A stretch of 64,000 nucleotides of DNA from Tabrizicola sp. (GTDB taxonomy: Bacteria > Pseudomonadota > Alphaproteobacteria > Rhodobacterales > Rhodobacteraceae), in contig NZ_JAUCZH010000004.1 in the NCBI RefSeq assembly GCF_030373185.1, positions 1 through 64,000 of the forward strand, in the 5' to 3' direction. Positions 29,770 through 39,145 of the stretch are shown piece by piece. Position numbers and translations under genes: made by a program. The notes below the pieces were generated by a model. It was not told the origin of the DNA. It made no database searches and saw nothing but the letters and a program-made list of their open reading frames with translations. Each line of letters starts with the position of its first letter. Within the stretch, counting starts at the first letter, position 1.

Positions 29770-30822
29770 ATGATCCGCACATCTATTGCCCTGACCGGCG
29801 CCGCTTCGGTGTTGGCCTTGACCTTCGCCGCCCATGCAGCCGACACGGAATTCACCGTGTTCGACTGGGCCGGCTGGGAAAACGAAGGCCTGATCGCCGA
29901 CTACGCCGCCAAGCATGGCACCACGCCCACCTACGCCTTCTTCGGCGACGATGACGAAGCGTTCCAGAAGGTTTCGTCCGGCTTCAAGGCAGATGTCGCC
30001 CACCCATGCTCGCAGATGGTCAGCAAGTATCGCGAAGCTGATCTGATCGAGCCGTGGGATGTGTCGCGTATTCCCGAGTTCGCAAATATCAGTGCGGGCA
30101 TGCTGGCGTCTCCGGTGTTCAAGGACGACGCAGGCGTCTGGTACATCCCGACCGACGGCGCCTACACGGCGATCGCCTACAACACCGAATCCGTCCCTGC
30201 CGAGGATGTCGCCAGCCTGAACGTGTTCAAGGATCCGAAATACGCGGGCCGCATCTCGCTGCCCGACAACACTGATGATGTCTGGGCGCTGGCATTGCTC
30301 GCAACCGGCGTGACCGACTGGACCACGACGACCGACGAACAGTTCGCCGCCGCCGCTGCATGGCTGCGCGAGGCGCATCCGAACGTGCGCGCCTATTGGT
30401 CCGACCCTTCGGAACTGTCGCAACTGATGGCAACCGGTGAGGTTCAGGTTGCGTGGTCGTGGAACGACGCTGTCACGATCATGCGCAGCGAAGGTATGCC
30501 GATCGGCTTTCAGCGTCAGGCGGCAGAAGGCGCTTCGGCATGGTTCTGCGGCTATGTGAACTTCAAGAACGCGCCGGGTTCGGAAGACAAGGCATATGAC
30601 TTCATCAACTCGTGGCTGCGCCCGGAAGCGGCCGGCGTTGTGCTTGCGGACTTCGGATATTCGCACTCCAACGCGGCCGCTATGGCCACGATTCCCGAAG
30701 CTGACCTTGTCGCCGCCGATGTGAACCCGATCGACACCACGATCCTGTTCCAGACCCCGATCGCGACCGAGTTGCGTGACCGCATGTTGGAAGAGTTCGA
30801 ACTGATCAAGTCGGGCTTCTGA
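29770..30822 (+). CDS. ABC transporter substrate-binding protein, spermidine/putrescine (PotD)-like
   Basis: Signal peptide; TEFTVFDWAGWENEGLIADYAAKHG; start in frame at 29770. Confidence 0.9.
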   Translation: MIRTSIALTGAASVLALTFAAHAADTEFTVFDWAGWENEGLIADYAAKHGTTPTYAFFGDDDEAFQKVSSGFKADVAHPCSQMVSKYREADLIEPWDVSRIPEFANISAGMLASPVFKDDAGVWYIPTDGAYTAIAYNTESVPAEDVASLNVFKDPKYAGRISLPDNTDDVWALALLATGVTDWTTTTDEQFAAAAAWLREAHPNVRAYWSDPSELSQLMATGEVQVAWSWNDAVTIMRSEGMPIGFQRQAAEGASAWFCGYVNFKNAPGSEDKAYDFINSWLRPEAAGVVLADFGYSHSNAAAMATIPEADLVAADVNPIDTTILFQTPIATELRDRMLEEFELIKSGF

Positions 30823-30840
30823 TCTCTGACATGACAAGAT

Positions 30841-30880
30841 GGGGCGCCCGGATGTCTTTCCGGGCGCCCCGTTCTTTTTT
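30841..30880 (+). terminator. Rho-independent terminator after the PotD-like gene
   Basis: GGGGCGCCCGGA-TGTCTT-TCCGGGCGCCCC 12-bp stem followed by GTTCTTTTTT. Confidence 0.93.
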
Positions 30881-31014
30881 GTCGAACCGCGTTGGACATG
30901 CGCGGCATCTGGCATGTGCGTTGGCTCGCACCCCCCGATGTCGGCAGCAGATCATCCCCGGGCGCCATTGAAGCCCCGCCCTTGCGCGCCCCGCTGCCCA
31001 CCCCTATATTGCCC

Positions 31015-31345
31015 CTGTCGGGGGCAACTTCGACTATGGCGATAAACGCACCTGTAATAATCGGCTCGGACCCGGGGGCGGTACCCGGCGGCTCCACCAG
31101 ACTTTCCCGTTCATTGCGGGCGTGTGGGGCCGAAATAGGATCGACGAACGACCAAAGAGGCCAGCTTTCGCTCGGTGAGGTACCACCGTTATCGGTCCAA
31201 GATCACAGTTGCCAATGACAACCGTGCTCCGATGGCGCTGGCCGCGTAAGCGGCTCGCAATATCAAACCTAAGTCCCTGCGCTTAGCCGCGTAGGGCGGG
31301 GTTCGCAGGTACCTGGCAACAGAAACCTGCACCTTCCCCAATTCT
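31015..31345 (+). ncRNA. ssrA: transfer-messenger RNA, two-piece circularly permuted (alphaproteobacterial type)
   Basis: Acceptor piece ends CGGCTCC-ACCA at 31099; coding piece starts GGGGCCG at 31126, the two forming a 7-bp acceptor stem; tag ORF 31211-31249 reads ANDNRAPMALAA-stop. Outer ends approximate. Confidence 0.92.
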
Positions 31346-31381
31346 CTTGCCAGACCCGCCGTCCCGCCGCATCGTCAAGCG

Positions 31382-32032
31382 ATGCTCCGCGCGTTTGGCA
31401 TTGCTTGTCTGACCGCATGGCCAGCAATGGCCTGTGAAACTGCGCTTGTGCTGGCAATCGATGTTTCCGGCTCCATCGACAGCGGCGACTACCGATTGCA
31501 GGTCGAAGGTCTGTCAGAGGCCCTGTCCGATCCAGAAGTCATCGAGGCACTGGTTCGCGGCCAGGTCGCGGTTGCCGTGGTGCAATGGTCAGGCAGCACT
31601 CAGCAAGCCCTGTCCCTGTCCTGGCAGCGCATGCTTTCGGCCGAGGCCGTGGCGCTCTTTGCCACCAGAGCCGGCTCGATGCCGCGGGCCTTCAAGGGAT
31701 CGGACACTGCCGTCGGCGAAGGCCTGCGCTTTGCCGCAGCCCAGTTCGATGCAGTGCCGGATTGCCGCCGGCGCGTGATCGACATCTCGGGTGACGGACA
31801 GGAAAACGCCGGCTTCACGGATGCACGGGCCAGGTCCGAAGCCGTGGCGGCCGGCATTGCGATCAATGCCATAGCCATCGAGGAACCCGGTCCGGGCATC
31901 CCGATAACCAGCTACTACCGCCGCTGGGTCATTACCCACGGGGGGTTTGTGATGACCGCTCGGGGCTTGCAGGACTATGCCGAAACGCTGCGACTCAAAC
32001 TTCTGCGCGAGTTGGCTGATCCCATCGGCTAA
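31382..32032 (+). CDS. DUF1194 domain-containing protein (vWA-like)
   Basis: LVLAIDVSGSIDSGDY MIDAS-like motif; VIDISGDGQENAG. Confidence 0.85.
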   Translation: MLRAFGIACLTAWPAMACETALVLAIDVSGSIDSGDYRLQVEGLSEALSDPEVIEALVRGQVAVAVVQWSGSTQQALSLSWQRMLSAEAVALFATRAGSMPRAFKGSDTAVGEGLRFAAAQFDAVPDCRRRVIDISGDGQENAGFTDARARSEAVAAGIAINAIAIEEPGPGIPITSYYRRWVITHGGFVMTARGLQDYAETLRLKLLRELADPIG

Positions 32033-32146
32033 TCCACTTGACCGGAGCGCGCGCGCACAATAGCCCTTCACCATGGGGTCTGCGTCCACCCCGTGAGGCT
32101 CCGGCCCAAGCGTCGCATCCCTGTCCACTTGCCAAGGATGCACACC

Positions 32147-32779
32147 ATGCCCGGTTTCGGCCAGATCACCCCCGCACAAGCAATGCGCCGGATCGGCATC
32201 CCCGATGCGCCACTGATCATCTACGTCCGCAGCGATGATGACCTTGCCGCCCTGCCCCGCGTTATCCCAACCACGCGGCGGGTGGCCCATACCGCCATTG
32301 CCACCCTTCCCGCCCCCGGCGCCCCTTGGGTCACCCGACACCGCCCCAAGATCGACCGGATCGCTTGCCCCTGGCTGATCCGTCGTTTCATCTCCCCCTC
32401 GGCCCGCTTTCTGTTCGTCGCCCCAACTGAAGTGGCCGAGGTTGCCGACCGATTCGGCGCCATTCCCTTCGACATCGAAGGCGTAGCCTTCAGCGACCGG
32501 GGTGACCAATGCACTTTTGACGCGCTGCTGGATGACTTCGGCCTGCACACCGATGCGCTGGACCGCATGGCCAATGTGATCCGCGCTGCCGACACCGACC
32601 GGCACGACCTTGCCCCGCAGGCGGCGGGTCTGCTGGCGCTTTCGGTCGGGCTGTCACGGATGTGTCACGATGATCTGACCCAGCTGTCCGCTGGCATCGC
32701 GCTTTACGACGCGCTCTATCGGTGGGCCCGCGACGGGCATGAAGAAGGCCATGATTGGCCCGAGGTACGCAAAGCATGA
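32147..32779 (+). CDS. chromate resistance protein ChrB-like
   Basis: RHRPKIDRIACPWLIRRFISPSARFLFV ... FDIEGVAFSDRGDQCTFDALL characteristic of the ChrB C-terminal domain. Confidence 0.85.
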   Translation: MPGFGQITPAQAMRRIGIPDAPLIIYVRSDDDLAALPRVIPTTRRVAHTAIATLPAPGAPWVTRHRPKIDRIACPWLIRRFISPSARFLFVAPTEVAEVADRFGAIPFDIEGVAFSDRGDQCTFDALLDDFGLHTDALDRMANVIRAADTDRHDLAPQAAGLLALSVGLSRMCHDDLTQLSAGIALYDALYRWARDGHEEGHDWPEVRKA

Positions 32780-34032
32780 CCCCGACCCTTTCCGAGTTGA
32801 CACATGCCTTTGCCCGCATCGGCCTTCTGTCCTTTGGCGGCCCAGCGGCGCAGATTGCCCTGATGCACCGGGTGGTGCTGGATGAAAAACGCTGGTTGAG
32901 CGAGGCAGACTATCTGCGCGCCCTTTCGTTTTGCATGCTGCTTCCCGGGCCGGAGGCGATGCAGCTTGCCACCTGGATCGGCTGGCGGCTGCATGGCGTG
33001 AAGGGCGGGCTGATCGCGGGTGGGCTTTTCGTGCTGCCCGGCGCGGCCATAGTTTTGGTCCTTAGCCTGATCTATGCGGCAATTGGCGATGTGCCTCTGG
33101 TTGCCGCCTTGTTCACCGGGGTGCAGGCGGCCGTGATCGCCATCGTGATGGAAGCACTGGTCCGCGTCTCGAACCGGGCGTTGAAATCGCGTGAGGCCTA
33201 TCTGATCGCCGTGGCCGCCTTCGCGGCGCTGTTCCTGTTCAAGCTTCCGTTTCCGCTGGTAATCCTGACGGCTGCCGTCTGGGGCTTTCTGCGCACCAGC
33301 GCAACCGCGCACGATCCCACCGCCCCCACGCCGCCTGCCGCCCTTGCCCGTTCAATGAGCGCCGCTGCTGTCTGGCTGGCGATCTGGCTTGTGCCGCTGG
33401 GCGCACTGATCCTGCTTCTGCCGGGGCGGTTGGCCGAGATCGGGATCTTCTTCTCCAAGCTGGCGATCCTGACCTTCGGCGGAGCCTACGCGGTGTTGGC
33501 CTGGATGGCTCAAGAGGTGGTCGACGACAAGGGCTGGCTGACGCTGCCGCAGATGATGGACGGTCTTGGCCTGGCCGAAACCACGCCCGGGCCGCTTATT
33601 CTGGTCAACGAGTTTGTAGGCTTTATGGCTGCAAATCAAGCGGGTGGCTGGTCATATGGCCTTTTTGGAGCTTTTATTGCAGTCTGGATGACCTTCATTC
33701 CATCCTTTTTGTTCATTTTCGCCGGCGCGCCATTCATCGACAGATTGACCCATATGCCCCGCATATCCGGCGCTTTGGCCGCGATAACGGCTGCGGTCGT
33801 CGGGGTGATCGCGAACCTGTCGCTCTGGTTTGCACTGAATGTCCTGTTCGCCAGCGTGCCGGATCTGACCCTTGGCCCCTTGCATCTGCTCTTGCCTGAC
33901 CCGGCAAGCCTGCGGCCGCTGCCGACGGCAATTGCGCTTGGTGCCACCGTGGCGCTTCTTTGGTGGCGCTGGTCACTCTTTCGGGTTCTGGCAATTTCCG
34001 TCCTGGCATCGGCGCTGTCAGCGCTTGCCTGA
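32776..34032 (+). CDS. chrA: chromate efflux transporter (CHR family)
   Basis: GLLSFGGPAAQIALMHR and LAILTFGGAYAVLAWMAQEVVDDKGWL duplicated CHR domains; ATGA overlap with the chrB-like gene. Confidence 0.92.
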   Translation: MTPTLSELTHAFARIGLLSFGGPAAQIALMHRVVLDEKRWLSEADYLRALSFCMLLPGPEAMQLATWIGWRLHGVKGGLIAGGLFVLPGAAIVLVLSLIYAAIGDVPLVAALFTGVQAAVIAIVMEALVRVSNRALKSREAYLIAVAAFAALFLFKLPFPLVILTAAVWGFLRTSATAHDPTAPTPPAALARSMSAAAVWLAIWLVPLGALILLLPGRLAEIGIFFSKLAILTFGGAYAVLAWMAQEVVDDKGWLTLPQMMDGLGLAETTPGPLILVNEFVGFMAANQAGGWSYGLFGAFIAVWMTFIPSFLFIFAGAPFIDRLTHMPRISGALAAITAAVVGVIANLSLWFALNVLFASVPDLTLGPLHLLLPDPASLRPLPTAIALGATVALLWWRWSLFRVLAISVLASALSALA

Positions 34033-34129
34033 TTGGCGCCAGGGCCTGTCTGCGACTTTCCCACCCGCCACCCCTTCCCTTGCCCCCCGAATCCCTCCTA
34101 TGGTGGGGTCTCTCAGGAAAGGTAACTGG

Positions 34130-34591
34130 ATGGCGCGCTCCATCGATTACGGAACCCTCATGCATCGCGCCATGCGCGGTCTCATCCAGTCTGTTTTGGC
34201 TGACGTGGCACGCGATGGCCTGCCCGGCACGCACCACTTTTTCATCACCTTCGACACGACTTACCCCGGCGTCGAACTGGCCGACTGGCTGCGCGAACGC
34301 TATCCGACCGAAATGACCGTGGTCATCCAGCACTGGTTTGAAAACCTGACTGTGACTGACGACCACTTCACCGTTACCCTCAACTTCGGCAACAACCCCG
34401 AACCGATGCTCATCCCATTCGATGCGGTTCGCACCTTCGTGGATCCGTCTGTGGAATTCGGCCTGCGGTTTGAAACCCAGTCCGGGGAAGATGACGATGA
34501 CGAAGAAGAAGTTGACATCGAAGTGGCCGAAGAAGAGCCGGTCCGTCAGGATGCTCAGGTCGTCTCCCTTGACCAGTTCCGCAAGGGCTGA
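34130..34591 (+). CDS. sspB: SspB family ClpXP adaptor-like protein
   Basis: THHFFITFDTTYPGVELADWLRERYPTEMTVVIQHWFENL; acidic C-terminus ending in VVSLDQFRKG. Confidence 0.88.
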   Translation: MARSIDYGTLMHRAMRGLIQSVLADVARDGLPGTHHFFITFDTTYPGVELADWLRERYPTEMTVVIQHWFENLTVTDDHFTVTLNFGNNPEPMLIPFDAVRTFVDPSVEFGLRFETQSGEDDDDEEEVDIEVAEEEPVRQDAQVVSLDQFRKG

Positions 34592-34594
34592 CGG

Positions 34595-35149
34595 GTGAAC
34601 GGAGATCTGGCGCTATTCCGCCGCAGGCTGCTGCAAAACCCCAAGCAGGTTTCGGCGCTTGCCCCGTCGTCGCGCTATCTGGCCCGGGCAATGGCGGACG
34701 GGCTTGGCCCCCGGACCGGGCGCGTGGTCGAATTTGGTCCCGGCACCGGCCGCCTTACCCGTGCCATTCTGGACGCGGGCGTTCCCGCCCGCCTGCTTGA
34801 CCTGTTCGAGTTGGACAATGATTTCGTCCGCCACCTGCACCAGCAGTTTCCCGGTGTTGCCGTACATCACCTTGGCGCGGATCGCGCGGATGAGGTGGTG
34901 GCTCCCGGTGTCGGGGCGGTGGTTTCGGGCCTGCCGCTACTGTCGATGCCCGCGTCAGTGCGTGAAGCAATTGTCAGCGCGGCTTTTCGCATCCTTGCCC
35001 CCGGTGCGCCCCTTATCCAGTTCACCTATGGCCCATCGCCGCCGCTACCGCCCGAAAGTATTGAAAACCTTGGGCTTATGGTAGAGCCGGGCAAGAAGAT
35101 CTGGCTGAATCTCCCGCCGGCCCGGGTCTATCGCTTCTACAAGGTTTGA
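34595..35149 (+). CDS. class I SAM-dependent methyltransferase (PmtA-like phospholipid methyltransferase)
   Basis: GTG start; VVEFGPGTGRLTRAIL motif I; SALAPSSRYLARAM. Confidence 0.75.
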   Translation: MNGDLALFRRRLLQNPKQVSALAPSSRYLARAMADGLGPRTGRVVEFGPGTGRLTRAILDAGVPARLLDLFELDNDFVRHLHQQFPGVAVHHLGADRADEVVAPGVGAVVSGLPLLSMPASVREAIVSAAFRILAPGAPLIQFTYGPSPPLPPESIENLGLMVEPGKKIWLNLPPARVYRFYKV

Positions 35150-35236
35150 CGGATCAGTTCGGTATGCGACGGTATGCCAATTGATTTTGCCGCCCCGCAG
35201 CGCTATGGGGCAGGCAATATCCTGAAGGAGGCATGG

Positions 35237-36643
35237 ATGACCGCGACCCGCCCCGAAACCAGAACCGAGACCGACAGCTTTGGCCCGCTGGAGGTTCCCA
35301 GCCACAAGTATTGGGGCGCCCAGACCCAGCGTTCCATCATCAACTTCCCGATCGGCTGGGAACGCCAGCCCGTCGCGATCATCCGCGCGCTCGGCGTGAT
35401 CAAGAAGGCCTGCGCGCTGGTCAATATCGCCCAGGGCGACATATCGGAGGAGCTGGGCCAGGCAATTTCAGCAGCGGCGACCGAGGTGATCGACGGCAAT
35501 TTCGATGACAACTTTCCGCTGGTCGTCTGGCAGACAGGTTCCGGCACCCAGTCGAACATGAACGCCAACGAGGTGATCTCGAATCGGGCGATTGAAATGC
35601 TGGGCGGCGTGATGGGGTCGAAAAAGCCAGTCCATCCGAACGACCATGTGAACATGGGCCAATCGTCGAACGACACCTTCCCGACCGCGATGCATGTCGC
35701 CATCGGCATGATGGCGCGCGATGTGCTGATCCCGGGGCTTGAAAAGCTGTCAAAGGCGCTCTGGGCCAAGTCGGATGAGTTCAAGGACATCATCAAGATC
35801 GGCCGCACCCATACACAAGACGCCACCCCCCTTACCTTGGGGCAGGAGTTTTCGGGCTACGCCACCCAAGTCGACAAGGGCATCGCCCGCGTGAAGATGT
35901 GCCTGCCAGACATCTACGAACTGGCGCAAGGCGGGACGGCCGTCGGCACCGGGCTGAATACCCGCGTCGGCTGGGACACCCGCGTCGCGGCGGAAATTGC
36001 CAAGATCACCGGCCTGCCCTTCGTCACCGCGCCGAACAAGTTCGAAGCCCTGGCCGCGCATGATGCCATGGTCATGTTCTCGGGCGCGCTGAAGACCGTC
36101 GCCGCCGCCCTTTTCAAGATCGCCAACGACCTGCGCCTTTTGGGAAGCGGTCCGCGTTCGGGTCTTGGCGAGTTGATCCTGCCGGAAAACGAGCCCGGCT
36201 CCTCAATCATGCCCGGCAAGGTCAACCCGACCCAGGCCGAAGCGCTGACAATGGTCTGCGCGCAGGTCATGGGCAATGACGCGGCAGTCGGCTTTGCCGG
36301 CAGCCAAGGCCATTTCGAGTTGAACGTCTACAACCCGATGATGTCCTATAACGTCCTGCAATCCATGCAGCTTCTCGGTGACGCCGCCGGGTCGTTCACC
36401 GACAACATGGTCGTCGGCACGCAGGCCAACGTGGCGCGGATCGACAAGCTGATGAAAGAATCGCTGATGCTTGTCACGGCACTGGCGCCGACCATCGGCT
36501 ATGATGCTGCGACCAAGGTTGCCAAGACCGCCCACAAGAACGGCACCACCCTGCGCGAAGAAGCAATCGCGCTTGGTTATGTCGATGGCGAGACATTCGA
36601 CCGCGTGGTGCGGCCCGAAGACATGATCGGCCCGAAAGGCTGA
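35237..36643 (+). CDS. fumC: class II fumarate hydratase
   Basis: [16 protein letters not shown] signature; [15 protein letters not shown]. Confidence 0.97.
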   Translation: MTATRPETRTETDSFGPLEVPSHKYWGAQTQRSIINFPIGWERQPVAIIRALGVIKKACALVNIAQGDISEELGQAISAAATEVIDGNFDDNFPLVVWQTGSGTQSNMNANEVISNRAIEMLGGVMGSKKPVHPNDHVNMGQSSNDTFPTAMHVAIGMMARDVLIPGLEKLSKALWAKSDEFKDIIKIGRTHTQDATPLTLGQEFSGYATQVDKGIARVKMCLPDIYELAQGGTAVGTGLNTRVGWDTRVAAEIAKITGLPFVTAPNKFEALAAHDAMVMFSGALKTVAAALFKIANDLRLLGSGPRSGLGELILPENEPGSSIMPGKVNPTQAEALTMVCAQVMGNDAAVGFAGSQGHFELNVYNPMMSYNVLQSMQLLGDAAGSFTDNMVVGTQANVARIDKLMKESLMLVTALAPTIGYDAATKVAKTAHKNGTTLREEAIALGYVDGETFDRVVRPEDMIGPKG

Positions 36644-36822
36644 TGGCCGAGGTCATCAACCTTCGGGCGGCGAAAAAGCAGGCGGCCCGCAAGGCCGCCC
36701 GCATCCAAGCCGACGCCAACGCAGCGAAATCCGGCCGGACCAAGGCTGAACGCGAGGCCGAGAAAGCCCGCGCCGAAAAGGCCACGCGCACACTTGACGC
36801 ACATCGGCGCGAGACGGATTAG
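36643..36822 (+). CDS. DUF4169 family small protein
   Basis: 59 aa ORF not in the supplied track: [59 protein letters not shown]; start overlaps the fumC stop. Confidence 0.8.
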   Translation: MAEVINLRAAKKQAARKAARIQADANAAKSGRTKAEREAEKARAEKATRTLDAHRRETD

Positions 36823-36870
36823 CGGCCGTTTAACCTAGTTACGGCAGAGTTGCCGCAACGGAGGTGCGCC

Positions 36871-37101
36871 ATGAAGGACTTGCCCGCGACGATCTCGCCC
36901 GAGCGCTGGCTGACCCATTTGTTTTCCGCCCGATGCGCCGCCGAAGGCGGGACGGTTCGCCGCAAGGTTGCAGATGTGGAACGCCTGATCGGACGTGAAC
37001 GTTTCTTGCATGAAGTTCACCGCCGCGGATTCCGGGTTGTGGAAAATGCTGGCCAGTTCATCGTCTTTTGCAACTGCGAACCCGTCCATCTCTTGCGCTG
37101 A
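36871..37101 (+). CDS. small conserved hypothetical protein
   Basis: 76 aa MKDLPATISPERWLTHLFSARCAAEGGTVRRKVADVERLIGRERFLHEVHRRGF. Confidence 0.7.
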   Translation: MKDLPATISPERWLTHLFSARCAAEGGTVRRKVADVERLIGRERFLHEVHRRGFRVVENAGQFIVFCNCEPVHLLR

Positions 37102-37115
37102 CGGCGCGGCCAGCC

Positions 37116-37160
37116 GCAAATCTTTTCGAAAAGATTTGCAAAATCCTTCGAAGGATTTTG
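37116..37160. repeat. two abutting perfect palindromes, 24 bp and 22 bp, both centred on TTCGAA
   Basis: GCAAATCTTTTCGAAAAGATTTGC (37116-37139) and CAAAATCCTTCGAAGGATTTTG (37139-37160). Confidence 0.9.
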
Positions 37161-37192
37161 TCCACACCCGACCATTGCGCTATGGCTTGGGC

Positions 37193-37438
37193 ATGACCGC
37201 CCGCCCTATCAAGCGCTCTCTCACCCTCCACGGTCACCGCACGTCGGTATCGCTGGAAGATTCATTCTGGGTCGCGTTTCGCGAGATTGCCGCCATGCGC
37301 GGGCAGCCGATCAATGAACTGGCTGCCGAAATCGACACAGCCCGCAGCGGTGATGAGGGGCTCGCCTCGGCGATCCGGGTGTTCGTGCTGGATCACTACC
37401 GGGCGACGCGGTCCAGCGTAGCGGCCAGATCACCATAG
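37193..37438 (+). CDS. ribbon-helix-helix domain protein
   Basis: KRSLTLHGHRTSVSLEDSFWVAFREIAAMRGQPINELAAEID, Arc/RHH-like. Confidence 0.8.
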   Translation: MTARPIKRSLTLHGHRTSVSLEDSFWVAFREIAAMRGQPINELAAEIDTARSGDEGLASAIRVFVLDHYRATRSSVAARSP

Positions 37439-38028
37439 CCAGTGAACCGCCGTTCATAGGCCAGCCCCAGCCGCCGCGCACAATCTTCTGCCTTCGCGTC
37501 CAGCGCCGAATCGTCGATCTGTGCCTGATAGACCAGCTTCGTGTAATTGCCGAAATACATGTCGCGCAGTTCAGGGTGCCGATCCAGTCCCATCGGTTTC
37601 CAGACGAAGGCATCAAACTGTCGAACGAGGAAATCGGTCAGGTAAAAGGCGGTGAATTCAGTGTCCGCATGGGCGGCGAAGCGTTCGTTACCTTCAAAGA
37701 ACGAATAACAATGCGGGCCTTCGACCATTTCGACGCCAAGTTCCTTGCACTTTTCGAACAATTGGCCACCAGTGCCGCAATCAGCATAGACAACGAAGAT
37801 CTTCTCGTAGCGCCCGCGGGCTTCTTCAACAGCAGCCGCAACGGCAAGGGTGATTTTGTCTGGCCAGAGGTGCAGCTTTGCGGGCAGGCACTGCAGGTCC
37901 AGGTGCGTCCAGCCATTCGCGGCCTTCAGCGCCACGATCTCATGCGCAAGCGCACCGCAGGCGATCAGCAGAACCTGCCCGGACCGCGCAGGAGCCAACC
38001 CCGCTTCGCTGAGTATCAGATCATCCAT
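37396..38028 (-). CDS. DUF1638 domain-containing protein
   Basis: VLLIACGALAHEIVALK, VVYADCGTGGQL, EGPHCYSFFEGNERF. Confidence 0.8.
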   Translation of the reverse strand: MDDLILSEAGLAPARSGQVLLIACGALAHEIVALKAANGWTHLDLQCLPAKLHLWPDKITLAVAAAVEEARGRYEKIFVVYADCGTGGQLFEKCKELGVEMVEGPHCYSFFEGNERFAAHADTEFTAFYLTDFLVRQFDAFVWKPMGLDRHPELRDMYFGNYTKLVYQAQIDDSALDAKAEDCARRLGLAYERRFTGYGDLAATLDRVAR

Positions 38029-38050
38029 CTCGGTCCCTGCGGACAGCCCC

Positions 38051-38209
38051 TTAGCGACCAACGCGCGACCAAGCCAGAATCAGGCTGGCCGAAAGGGCCG
38101 CGAAGGCAATTGCCGCAAGCGGGAGCCCCGACCAGACCGCCAAAGCAAGCGTGGCCCCTGCCGCCAGGATGACGAGTGCAACAAGGCCCAGAAAATGTGT
38201 CAGTGGCAT
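38051..38209 (-). CDS. small hydrophobic (membrane) protein
   Basis: 52 aa MPLTHFLGLVALVILAAGATLALAVWSGLPLAAIAFAALSASLILAWSRVGR; not in ORF track; sits between DUF1638 and corrinoid genes. Confidence 0.5.
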   Translation of the reverse strand: MPLTHFLGLVALVILAAGATLALAVWSGLPLAAIAFAALSASLILAWSRVGR

Positions 38210-38290
38210 GACTTGCCCCCCTGACCTCCAACTTGCGCCCCGGACGCGACTTTCGCAAGACCGTCCGGGATCACAGAGCCGTGCGCCCGA

Positions 38291-38989
38291 TCAGGCGCTC
38301 AGCTGGTTGTGCTTGCGCGCGACGAACTGCTTGGCCGTCTCGACCGCAACAGCGGCATCTCGGCAGTAGGCGTCGGCACCGATTGCCTTGCCGAATTCCT
38401 CGTTCAGAGGCGCGCCACCGACCAGCACGATGTAATCTTCGCGCATGCCCTTTTCCTTCATCGTGTCGATCACGACCTTCATGTAGGGCATCGTCGTGGT
38501 CAGCAGGGCCGACATCCCAAGGATATCGGGCTGCTCACGCTCCAGCGCATCCAGATACTTTTCAACCGCGTTGTTGATGCCAAGGTCGATAACCTCGAAC
38601 CCCGCGCCTTCCATCATCATCGCGACAAGGTTCTTGCCGATGTCATGGATGTCGCCCTTGACGGTGCCGATTACCATCTTGCCCATCCGCGGCGCGCCGG
38701 TTTCCACCAGAAGCGGCTTGAGGATGAACATCCCCGCCTTCATCGCGTTGGCGGCCAGCAGCACTTCCGGCACGAACAGGATGCCATCGCGGAAGTCGGC
38801 GCCAACGATGGTCATCCCGGCGACCAGAGCCTTGGTCAAGACGTCATATGGCGTCCAACCGCGGGCGATCAGGATGTTGACGCCTTCCTCGATCTCTTCC
38901 TTCAGACCGTCGTAAAGGTCGTCATGCATCTGCAAGACAAGCTCGTCATCAGACAGTTCGGACAGGATGATGTCGTCTTCGTCGGCCAT
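38291..38989 (-). CDS. corrinoid (B12-binding) methyltransferase protein, MtbC-like
   Basis: GTVKGDIHDIGKNLVAMMMEGAGFEVIDLG (cobalamin-binding DxHxxG). Confidence 0.92.
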   Translation of the reverse strand: MADEDDIILSELSDDELVLQMHDDLYDGLKEEIEEGVNILIARGWTPYDVLTKALVAGMTIVGADFRDGILFVPEVLLAANAMKAGMFILKPLLVETGAPRMGKMVIGTVKGDIHDIGKNLVAMMMEGAGFEVIDLGINNAVEKYLDALEREQPDILGMSALLTTTMPYMKVVIDTMKEKGMREDYIVLVGGAPLNEEFGKAIGADAYCRDAAVAVETAKQFVARKHNQLSA

Positions 38990-39118
38990 TGGGGCGCTCC
39001 ACGCGGAAATTCCTGTTCAGTGGATGATCCTAAAGCGACCGATCCACTATTCGGCAAGCGACATACACCGGATGAAAGCCGACAGAAAGCGGTCGCGCGT
39101 AGGAAAGTTGTGGAGAAT

Positions 39119-39133
39119 GTTCCTGTCTTGTTC
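39119..39133. promoter_or_regulatory. alphaproteobacterial LexA/SOS box GTTC-N7-GTTC
   Basis: GTTCCTGTCTTGTTC, 12 nt upstream of the radical SAM ATG at 39146. Confidence 0.7.
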
Positions 39134-39145
39134 TAGATTTCGGCG

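Noticed and set aside
36871-37101. Annotation as phosphoribosylanthranilate isomerase
   Set aside because: I recall similar small proteins carrying this label, but a 76-aa protein without a TIM barrel cannot be TrpF
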